From the NCBI RefSeq assembly GCF_006715085.1, contig NZ_VFMM01000003.1, positions 186,001-250,000 on the forward strand: a stretch of DNA of 64,000 bases, read 5' to 3'. This stretch comes from Kribbella jejuensis (lineage in GTDB: Bacteria; Actinomycetota; Actinomycetes; Propionibacteriales; Kribbellaceae). The first letter of the stretch is position 1, and each line of letters opens with the position of its first letter. Below the pieces are notes generated by a model. That model did no database searches. It saw nothing but the letters and a program-made list of their open reading frames with translations, and was not told where the DNA came from. The position numbers and the translations under genes are program-made. Shown piece after piece: positions 57,813 to 64,000 of this stretch.

Positions 57813-60545
57813 GTGTGGGTCGCGGAGGGGATGGTCGGGCGGCGGCGGGAGCTTGATGCGCTGCGCGGGTGGCTCGCTGCCGCCCGGGCCGGTGCGGGGC
57901 GGGTCGTGCTGTGTTCTGGCGAGGCGGGGATCGGCAAGTCCAGGCTGGCCCAGGAGGCCGGCCGGATCGCGCTTGCCGGCGAGTGGACGGTCGCGTGGGG
58001 GCGGTGTCCGGAGGTGGAGGGTGCACCCGCGTTCTGGCCGTGGCGTCAGGTCCTGCGCGCGATCGAGGTGGAGCCGGACGTGGTGTTCGCCGGCCGGGCC
58101 GATCGCTTCACGCTGTTGGAGGACGTGAGCGACGCGCTCCGGCAGGCGGCCGAGCACAACCCGCTGCTCGTCGTTCTCGATGACATCCACCGCTGCGACG
58201 AGCCCTCACTGCTCGTACTTCGCCACCTCGCGGATCGCGTCGCGGACCAGCGGCTGCTCGTCTTCGCGACGTACCGTGCCGCCGAGCTCCCGCGGGTGCT
58301 TCCCGAGCTGATGGGTACGCCCGCACTCGAGCGCATCGAGCTGCGGCCGTTCGGCGCCGACGAGATACGCGAGCAGCTGGCCGCTCTTGCGGCAGGGGTC
58401 GACGCGGCCGCGGTGTCCGAGGTGACCGGTGGCAATCCGTTGTTCGTCCGCGAGGTGGCCCGGGCGATGCTCGACGGAACGTGGCGGCCCAGCCGGCCGC
58501 CGCGGAGCGTGCTCGACGTCGTCCAGGCCCGGCTGAGCCGGGTCTCCGCCGACTGCCGAGCGATGCTGCAAGCCGCCGCGACAGTAGGCCGCGACTTCCA
58601 GCTCGGCCTGGTCGCGGCCGCCCGGAACGAGCCGATCGAACGTCTGCTCCCGGCCGTCGACGAGGCGGTCGAGCACGGGCTGATCGACCGCACCGGTGGG
58701 GACTACCGGTTCGTCCACGTCCTCACTCGCGATGCTGTCGAGGCGACGCTCGCCACGGCCGAACGGCTCGCGCTGCACCGCGCCGTCGCGGACGCCTTAC
58801 GGGAACGGTACGCCGACGACCTGTCCGAGCATCTCGCCGACATCGCCCGGCACTGGGCGTGCCTCGCGCCGTACGGCGAAGCATCCACGGCGCGAGCCTG
58901 GGCGGCACGCGCGGCGGACGACGCGGTCCGTCGGCTGGCGTACGAGGAGGGAGTACGGCTGTACCGAACTGCTCTCGGGTACGACGAGAGCCTGTCGACC
59001 GTCGAGCGTCACCGGCTGCTGGTCGCGCTGGGCCGTTCGGCGTACTTCGCGGGCGATCCCGAGGCCTGTGGCGACGCAGCTGTGGCCGCGATGAACCTCG
59101 CCCGCCGGATGGCGAGCCCCGAGCTCATGGCGCAGGCGGCGCTCGTGGTCGAGCCGACGCCGGACCTTCGCGGGCTCGCCAAGCTGCTGTGCGACGAGGC
59201 GTTGGCGGTGCTCTCCGACGACAGCGACGTGGCGCTGCGAGCGCGGTTGCTCGCCCAGCGCGCCCACCTCGCGCTGTACGACGGTGACCTGCAGCTCACC
59301 GCCTCCTTGAGTCGCGAGGCGCTCGAGCTGGCCCGGACGTGCGCCGACGACGGGGCCCTCACCGAGGCGCTGTACGCCCGGCAGGAGGCATGCCCGACGC
59401 CGACGGGCGTGCCGGAACGGCTGGAGTTGGCGGCCGAGATGCTGAGCCTCGCCCGGCGGACCGATGACGCACGGCTGGCGATGTGGGGACAGATCTGGCG
59501 CATCGGCGCGCTCGTCGAGGACGGGCGGCTGCCTGACGCCGCCTCCGAACTCGCGGCGCTACGGGTCGCGGCCGGGCGGGTCGGGGGACCTGTCGGCGCC
59601 TGGCATCTCGACCGGGTGGTCGCCTGTGTGTCCCAGGCAAGGGGCCGGTTCGGTGACGCGGCCGTGGCCGGCCGGCGAGCCTTCGAGCGGATGCGCATCA
59701 TCGAACCCACGCCCGCAGCAGGCCGGTACTTCGCCTTGCACTGTGCGCTGGCCAGGCACGTCGGGATCACGGAAGACGCTGCGGCATACGTGGAAGAACC
59801 GTTGGATCCACCACCGCCGTTCGTCACGATGACTCGTCTGCACCACGCCTTCCTGCTGCTCTGTGCCGGCCGGGTCGAGGCCGCCGCGGCGGCGTACCGG
59901 CGGGTGGGTCCGCCCGCGACCTGGGTGCTGCCACCGTTCTTCGTACTCCCTGCCCACAGCTACGGCGTGTTGGTTGCCGAAGGCATCGGCCGGACCGACG
60001 ACGTCGCCTGCCTGCTCGGGTTGCTGGAGCCGTATCGCGGCCGGCACGTGACCGGAGGCAACGGTGTGGTCTACCTCGGTCCGGTCGACCTGATCCTCGG
60101 ACGCGGTGCCGACGTACTGGGCGATCACACCCGCGCTGTGAAGCTGCTCGAGGCGGCCGTCGAGCAGGCCGACCGGGCCGGCGCGGAAGGCTTCGCCGCT
60201 GAAGCGCGCTACCACTTGGCGGTCGCGCTGCTCGACGCAGGTGACTCCGAGCGGGCAACGACTCTCGCAGCGGACGCGGATCGGCGCGTCCGGGCGTTGG
60301 GGATGGCCGCCTACACGGACCGTACGGCGGCTCTCGTCACCCGCCTCGACCGCTCATCGGCGCTCAGCGAGCGGGAGGCCGAGGTCGCCCGGCTGGTCGG
60401 CCAGGGGCTCACCAACCGCCGGATCGCCGAGAAGCTGGTCATCTCCGAGCGCACCGCGGAGAACCACGTCCAGCACATCCTCGCCAAGCTCGGGTTCGCC
60501 AACCGCAGCCAGATCGCCGCCTGGATCGCCCGTACCGGCGTCTGA
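57813..60545 (+). CDS. Large ATP-binding LuxR-family regulator (LAL type)
   Basis: A 910-residue AAA/STAND regulator. MVGRRRELDALRGWL opens the NTPase with Walker A GEAGIGKS and Walker B LLVVLDDIHRCD; a long helical repeat region follows; the C-terminal LuxR HTH is LSEREAEVARLVGQGLTNRRIAEKLVISERTAENHVQHILAKLGF. It is the second such regulator in this window and only distantly related to the one at 28968. The GTG at 57813 is used; ATG 57831 is an alternative. It precedes the two SnoaL-like genes by 81 bp, a likely target. Confidence 0.9.
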   Translation: MWVAEGMVGRRRELDALRGWLAAARAGAGRVVLCSGEAGIGKSRLAQEAGRIALAGEWTVAWGRCPEVEGAPAFWPWRQVLRAIEVEPDVVFAGRADRFTLLEDVSDALRQAAEHNPLLVVLDDIHRCDEPSLLVLRHLADRVADQRLLVFATYRAAELPRVLPELMGTPALERIELRPFGADEIREQLAALAAGVDAAAVSEVTGGNPLFVREVARAMLDGTWRPSRPPRSVLDVVQARLSRVSADCRAMLQAAATVGRDFQLGLVAAARNEPIERLLPAVDEAVEHGLIDRTGGDYRFVHVLTRDAVEATLATAERLALHRAVADALRERYADDLSEHLADIARHWACLAPYGEASTARAWAARAADDAVRRLAYEEGVRLYRTALGYDESLSTVERHRLLVALGRSAYFAGDPEACGDAAVAAMNLARRMASPELMAQAALVVEPTPDLRGLAKLLCDEALAVLSDDSDVALRARLLAQRAHLALYDGDLQLTASLSREALELARTCADDGALTEALYARQEACPTPTGVPERLELAAEMLSLARRTDDARLAMWGQIWRIGALVEDGRLPDAASELAALRVAAGRVGGPVGAWHLDRVVACVSQARGRFGDAAVAGRRAFERMRIIEPTPAAGRYFALHCALARHVGITEDAAAYVEEPLDPPPPFVTMTRLHHAFLLLCAGRVEAAAAAYRRVGPPATWVLPPFFVLPAHSYGVLVAEGIGRTDDVACLLGLLEPYRGRHVTGGNGVVYLGPVDLILGRGADVLGDHTRAVKLLEAAVEQADRAGAEGFAAEARYHLAVALLDAGDSERATTLAADADRRVRALGMAAYTDRTAALVTRLDRSSALSEREAEVARLVGQGLTNRRIAEKLVISERTAENHVQHILAKLGFANRSQIAAWIARTGV

Positions 60546-60626
60546 GTACCTCGTTGAGTACTCCACCGGATGTCAGTGGGCGGAGTCGCCGCCTACGTTT
60601 CGGACAACCGCTAGGAGGCGAACGAC

Positions 60627-61070
60627 ATGACCCAGACACCGACCACCCGCAACGAGGTCGACGAGTTCCTCGCCGACATCCTGCCGCGCCAGGAGGCGGA
60701 GGAACGGGCTATCCGCAACGGCGATCCGGAACCACGGATCGCGATGTGGTCGACCGTCGAACCGGTGACGTTGCTCGGCGCCGCCGGAGCCCAGGGGACC
60801 GGCAGCGGTTCGGAGCGCGTCACCGAGATCTTCCGGTGGATCTCAACGCAGTTCTCGGACTGCACGGAGTACGGGTTCGAGCTGCTGGCGGCCGGAGTCA
60901 GTGGAGACCTGGCGTACACGGTCGGGTTCGAGCGGTCCACGATGCGTATCGCGGGCGCTCCGGCGGGCCCGAGCGTCATCCGCGTAACGCACGTCTACCG
61001 GCGCGAGGACGGCGAGTGGCGGATCGTCCATCGCCACGGCGACGCCTCGTTCCCGACAGGACCCCGATGA
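60627..61070 (+). CDS. SnoaL-like protein 1
   Basis: A 147-residue NTF2-like (SnoaL/DUF4440) protein: helix RNEVDEFLADILPRQEAEERAIRNGD, then the cone-shaped sheet with MWSTVEPVTLLGA, GVSGDLAYTVGFER and a terminal THVYRREDGEWRIVHRHGD. Such folds bind small hydrophobic ligands or catalyse isomerisations. AGGAGG lies 8 bases before the ATG. The stop overlaps the next gene by ATGA. Confidence 0.85.
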   Translation: MTQTPTTRNEVDEFLADILPRQEAEERAIRNGDPEPRIAMWSTVEPVTLLGAAGAQGTGSGSERVTEIFRWISTQFSDCTEYGFELLAAGVSGDLAYTVGFERSTMRIAGAPAGPSVIRVTHVYRREDGEWRIVHRHGDASFPTGPR

Positions 61071-61462
61071 TGGACGAGCTCACCGCCTTCCTCGACACCG
61101 CGCTGCCGCGCCAGCTCTGCACCGAGACCGCGTGGCACCACGGCGACCTCGACGCCCGGCTTGCCCTGTGGTCGAGCCGGGACCCGGTCACGCTGTTCGG
61201 TGGTGGCGGTGCCTGCGTGTCAGGTAGCGACGACGTGCGGCGGACGTTCGCGGACGTGGTGACGCAGATCGTCCCGTGCCGGTCGTTCGACTTCGAACTC
61301 GTCGCGACGGGCGTCAGTGGTGACCTGGCCTACACCGTCGGCTACGAGCACGTCACGTTCGATCCCGGTCCGGTGCAGGACTACTCGTTGCGGGTCACCT
61401 ACATCTGGCGACGCGAGAACGGCGACTGGAAGGTCATCCACCGACACGCCAACTATGCCTGA
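61067..61462 (+). CDS. SnoaL-like protein 2
   Basis: A 131-residue paralogue of the preceding gene, with the same GVSGDLAYTVGYE core and ending VTYIWRRENGDWKVIHRHANYA. The two may form a heterodimer; they are translationally coupled through the ATGA overlap. ATG 61070 is an alternative start. It converges on ku with 9 bp between the stops. Confidence 0.85.
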   Translation: MMDELTAFLDTALPRQLCTETAWHHGDLDARLALWSSRDPVTLFGGGGACVSGSDDVRRTFADVVTQIVPCRSFDFELVATGVSGDLAYTVGYEHVTFDPGPVQDYSLRVTYIWRRENGDWKVIHRHANYA

Positions 61463-61471
61463 TATTTCGGG

Positions 61472-62386
61472 TCAGGCGGCGCGCTTCTGTTTCTTTGCGG
61501 TTTTCTTGGCAGTTGTCTTCTTGGCCGTAGTTTTCTTTGCGGCCGTCTTTTTCGCGGTGCTCTTTTTGGCGGTGGTCTTCTTGGCCCGGGTTTTTGTGGC
61601 GGTGCGGGCCTTGCGGGCGGATTCGACGCTGGCCCGGAGGGCGGCGATCAGGTCGCTCGGGTTGGTGGCCTGCGGCTCCTCCTCGGAGTACACGACCTCC
61701 TTGCCCGCATGCTTGGCCTTGACCAGTTCCTTCACCCGCTCGGTGTAGGTGTCCTTGTACGCGGCCGGCTTCCACTCGCCCGACATGGCCTCGATCAGGT
61801 CGACCGCCATCGACAACTGCTTGCCGGTGGCGGACTTGCGCGGCAGGCCGCCGAGTTCCTCGTCGGGGTCGCGGATCTCGTCGGCGAAGAACATCGTCTC
61901 GAGCACGAGAACCTTGCCGTCGGCCCGGATCGTGGCCAGGTACTCCTTGCCGCGCATCACGAACTTCGCGATCCCGGCCCGGTTGGTCTTCGCGAGCGCG
62001 TCGCGGAGCAGCGCGTACGACGACGCGTTCTCGGCGTCCTCCGGGCCCAGGTAGTAGCTCTTCTGGAAGTGCATCGGATCGATCTCGTCCAGATCCACGA
62101 ACGTGTCGATCTCCAGCGTCCGCGACTTGCCCGGGGCTATGTCCTCCAGTTCCTCGGGCTCGACGATCACGTACTCGCCGCTGCCGACGTCGTGACCCTT
62201 GACGATCTTGTCGTACGGGACCTCGCGGCCGGTGCGCTCGTTCACCCGCTTGTACCGGATCCTGTCCGAGGTGCCCTTCTGGAACTGGTGGAAGTCGATC
62301 TCGTGCTCCTGCGTGGCGCTGTACATCCCGACCGGTACCGAGACCAGTCCGAACGTGATGTACCCACTCCAGATCGCCCGCGCCAT
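61472..62386 (-). CDS. ku: Ku protein (non-homologous end joining)
   Basis: A 304-residue prokaryotic Ku: MARAIWSGYITFGLVSVPVGMYSA, then the DNA-bridging beta-barrel and a C-terminal Lys-rich tail of about 45 residues (TAKKSTAKKTAAKKTTAKK repeats), longer than in minimal Ku and able to bind DNA. It binds DNA ends and recruits LigD. ATG 62386 has GAGGAG 8 bases upstream. No ligD is in the window. It diverges from hsp20 across a heat-shock-type operator. Confidence 0.95.
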   Translation of the reverse strand: MARAIWSGYITFGLVSVPVGMYSATQEHEIDFHQFQKGTSDRIRYKRVNERTGREVPYDKIVKGHDVGSGEYVIVEPEELEDIAPGKSRTLEIDTFVDLDEIDPMHFQKSYYLGPEDAENASSYALLRDALAKTNRAGIAKFVMRGKEYLATIRADGKVLVLETMFFADEIRDPDEELGGLPRKSATGKQLSMAVDLIEAMSGEWKPAAYKDTYTERVKELVKAKHAGKEVVYSEEEPQATNPSDLIAALRASVESARKARTATKTRAKKTTAKKSTAKKTAAKKTTAKKTTAKKTAKKQKRAA

Positions 62387-62469
62387 CCCCGGCTCCTCTC
62401 CTCGGCTGTCACACCGGTACCCAGCCTCACCACCTCGGCGCCGCGTCGTCGGAATGCTGACATCCCGAC

Positions 62470-62498
62470 TTGTCATCGGATGGATGACATGCTAGAAC
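62470..62498 (+). promoter_or_regulatory. hsp20 promoter with RheA-type operator
   Basis: TGTCATC (62471-62477) and GATGACA (62483-62489) form a 7-5-7 inverted repeat. From memory this is the exact operator reported for RheA, the repressor of hsp18 in Streptomyces albus. A sigma-70-like promoter fits on top of it: TTGTCA (62470-62475) and TAGAAC (62493-62498), 17-bp spacer. Repressor binding would block it. The site also lies 84 bp before the ku start. Confidence 0.7.
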
Positions 62499-62550
62499 AG
62501 GAGTGCGTGTTGACACCACCGTCGTGTCGATGATCAGGAGGTGCAGACAG

Positions 62551-62994
62551 ATGTTGATGCGCACAGACCCGTTCCGGGAGTTCGACCGCCTCACCCAGCA
62601 GTTCTTCGGTGCCGGCGGCGGGCAGGGGACCTGGTCCAAGCCGAACCCGATGCCGCTGGACGCGTACCGGTCGGGGGACGAGTACGTCGTCGCGTTCGAT
62701 CTTCCCGGTGTCGAGCCGGACGCGATCGAGCTCGACGTCGAACGCAATGTGCTCACGGTGAAGGCGGAGCGGCGCCCACCGAAGGTCCCGGAGAACGTCG
62801 AGATGCAGGTCGCGGAACGGCCGCTCGGGGTGTTCTCCCGTCAGCTGTTCCTCGGTGAGACGCTCGACACCGAGAAGATCGAGGCGCATTACGACGCCGG
62901 GGTTCTGACCCTGCGGATCCCGATCGCGGAGCAGGCCAAGCCGCGCCGGATCGCCGTGACCGGCTCAGGACAACGTCAGCAACTCGACGCCTGA
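62551..62994 (+). CDS. hsp20: Small heat-shock protein, Hsp20/alpha-crystallin family
   Basis: A 147-residue small chaperone: N-terminal RTDPFREFDRLTQQFFG, the alpha-crystallin domain with YRSGDEYVVAFDLPGVEPDAIELDVERNVLTVKAERR and GVLTLRIPIAEQAKPRRIAV, the last holding the I-x-I-type tail. It binds unfolding proteins as an oligomer. ATG 62551 has AGGAGG 9 bases upstream; ATG 62557 is an alternative. The operator at 62471-62489 indicates thermosensor repression. Confidence 0.94.
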   Translation: MLMRTDPFREFDRLTQQFFGAGGGQGTWSKPNPMPLDAYRSGDEYVVAFDLPGVEPDAIELDVERNVLTVKAERRPPKVPENVEMQVAERPLGVFSRQLFLGETLDTEKIEAHYDAGVLTLRIPIAEQAKPRRIAVTGSGQRQQLDA

Positions 62995-63021
62995 ACGAGT
63001 AACCGCAGACGCGACGTGGCG

Positions 63022-63041
63022 GCCCGCCGTACCGCGCGGGC
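63022..63041 (+). terminator. Weak hairpin after hsp20
   Basis: GCCCGC (63022-63027) pairs with GCGGGC (63036-63041) around an 8-base loop, 28 bp past the hsp20 stop. The stem is short for a terminator. The rest of 62995-63112 shows nothing else I can name. Confidence 0.3.
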
Positions 63042-63112
63042 GGAGATCCAGCCCTCGTGGTTGACGTCCCACTGGCGAGGCCGCTTCGTCGCTCGAGCAC
63101 CCGGCGGAGGCG

Positions 63113-63289
63113 TCAGCTGTCAGCTGATTCGCGGGAGCGCTGAGGCTGCGACGGAGGCGTTGCCTCGGCATCAGGTTCGGGGCGCTGCTGGCAGGCTGCC
63201 CTGCGACGCACCGGTCCGCCGCCGAGCCGACGGTACTTCCACTGGTGCTCGTCGTAGTCGTAATAGGTGTCCACGCCACCGACTGTCAT
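63113..63289 (-). CDS. Possible small protein, 58 residues
   Basis: An open frame with ATG 63289 preceded by GGAGGGG and a 5-base gap, an excellent ribosome site. The product starts MTVGGVDTYYDYDEHQWKYRRLGG, Tyr-rich, and then becomes Arg/Pro/Gln-rich. No family recognised. It is the only candidate gene in the 398-bp stretch 62995-63392. If it is not real, that stretch is empty apart from the weak hairpin. Confidence 0.4.
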   Translation of the reverse strand: MTVGGVDTYYDYDEHQWKYRRLGGGPVRRRAACQQRPEPDAEATPPSQPQRSRESADS

Positions 63290-63392
63290 TGCCGCCCCTC
63301 CGAGGTCTCTGTGGTGCCGGTGCCCGTGGGAAAGCGTTGTAAACCTGGGGGCGCGCGTCAGGCAGCGCAGCCGCAGGGGCGAGAATTGCCGG

Positions 63393-63887
63393 ATGACACC
63401 TGCTCGAGAACCCGCCGACGACGCCGCGAAACTCGCCGAGGAGATCGCCACGATCGCCGGTGCGAACAGCTGGACGGTCGCGGTGGCCGAGTCGCTGACC
63501 AGCGGCCGGATCGCCTCCCAGCTGGGCGCGGCTCCGAACGCGAGTTCGTGGTTCGCCGGCGGCGTGGTCGCGTACGCGTCCGAGGTCAAGTTCAAGGTGC
63601 TGGACGTCGATCGCGGTCCGGTCGTCACCGCGCGCTGCGCGCGGCAACTGGCCCGTGGCGTCGCGAGACTGATGGACGCCGACTTCGCGGTCGCGGCAAC
63701 CGGTGTGGGCGGACCGGAGCCGGAGGAGGGCAATCCTGCCGGCACGGTGTTTCTCGCGGTCAGCTCGGCTTCCGGCGAGGAGGCTGAGCACTACCAGTTC
63801 GATGGCGAGCCGGCCGAGGTCGTCGAACGTACCTCGGCAACAGCCTTGCAGAACCTGCTGGTGCTGATGAGGAAGCACGCTCACTGA
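63393..63887 (+). CDS. CinA-family nicotinamide-nucleotide amidohydrolase
   Basis: A 164-residue stand-alone CinA C-terminal (PncC-type) domain, hydrolysing NMN to NaMN and ammonia in NAD salvage: VAVAESLTSGRIASQLGAAPNASSWFAGGVVAYASEVKFKVLDV and ATGVGGPEPEEGNPAGTVFLAVSS are the family signatures. The N-terminal MoCF domain of full-length CinA is absent, as in E. coli PncC/YgaD. ATG 63393. It overlaps by 7 bp the gene entering from the right edge on the other strand. Confidence 0.9.
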   Translation: MTPAREPADDAAKLAEEIATIAGANSWTVAVAESLTSGRIASQLGAAPNASSWFAGGVVAYASEVKFKVLDVDRGPVVTARCARQLARGVARLMDADFAVAATGVGGPEPEEGNPAGTVFLAVSSASGEEAEHYQFDGEPAEVVERTSATALQNLLVLMRKHAH

Positions 63888-64000
63888 TTGATGGTGCGCA
63901 GGCGCTGCCAGGGCTTGGTGAGTGAGCGGCCACGCAGCCGCGGCCAAGGATCGCCGGTGCCGTCCAAGCGGTCGAGCACGGTTCGCAGCGTGTGCTGGTC
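63881..64000 (-). CDS. 3' end of a gene running past the right edge
   Basis: The minus strand is open from the edge to a TGA at 63881-63883, encoding 39 residues ending LRGRSLTKPWQRLRTINQ. The sequence is Arg/Leu-rich and I recognise no family from so short a piece. Its stop lies inside the end of the CinA gene, a tail-to-tail overlap like several others here. Confidence 0.5.
   Translation of the reverse strand, partial: DQHTLRTVLDRLDGTGDPWPRLRGRSLTKPWQRLRTINQ

Overview
The window is very GC-rich, densely coded bacterial DNA with GTG/TTG starts, many ATGA start/stop overlaps, an LLM-type (probably F420-dependent) oxidoreductase, a QcrC-type dihaem cytochrome, paired crcB genes, Ku and many one-component regulators. 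This points to an actinomycete, by gene content a Nocardioides/Kribbella-like soil organism (inference; no rRNA is present). I see no tRNA, rRNA, IS element, prophage or CRISPR array. It looks like ordinary chromosome rich in carbohydrate, redox and regulatory genes.

Layout. 1-5 kb: 3' end of a GH13 trehalose-synthase-like enzyme, a SET-type sugar exporter, a glycolipid-binding-fold protein, a two-gene fluoride channel (crcB pair) and an unknown secreted protein. 5-13 kb: a PIG-L deacetylase divergent from an eight-gene, almost fully translationally coupled operon: LPG-synthase-type membrane protein, GT4 glycosyltransferase, ApbE flavinyltransferase, OmpR regulator, histidine kinase, ferric-reductase/FNR membrane protein and two exported FMN-binding proteins. 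This is a complete trans-membrane flavin electron-transfer module coupled to cell-envelope lipid genes. An 11-bp-period direct repeat in its promoter is a likely response-regulator site. 13-19 kb: SRPBCC protein, TetR/quinone-oxidoreductase pair with a palindromic operator, ECF sigma factor, DUF2505, DUF4139 and LLM oxidoreductase genes. 19-24 kb: a LacI regulator translationally coupled to a large secreted glycosidase-like protein, with two TTAACGTTAA-type operators. 24-32 kb: DHA2 drug exporter, a divergent NAD+-dependent DNA ligase, an orphan QcrC-like cytochrome and a large LuxR regulator.

32-38 kb: a tight operon of DUF1269 protein, M17 aminopeptidase, AbgT transporter, SLC13/TrkA-C transporter and glutaminase, suggesting peptide/glutamine scavenging. 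38-42 kb (minus strand): membrane flippase-like protein, Vps62-like membrane protein and HtrA-like protease. 42-49 kb: two small orphan proteins, a DUF4091 glycosidase-like protein, a water-channel aquaporin, a Tat-exported PHP-domain metallohydrolase, an alpha/beta hydrolase, an NADP oxidoreductase and an HD-domain protein. 49-54 kb: an AraC regulator divergent from an FAD oxidoreductase/GH5-like glycosidase pair, and a membrane protein. 54-58 kb: LCP-family ligase, PAP2 protein, AhpD-like, GNAT and epoxide-hydrolase-like genes.

58-64 kb: a second large LuxR regulator with tandem SnoaL-like proteins, ku divergent from hsp20 across a RheA-type heat-shock operator, a CinA-type amidohydrolase, and the 3' end of an unidentified gene. 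The longest stretch without a confident gene is 62995-63392, which holds only one small candidate ORF and a weak hairpin.
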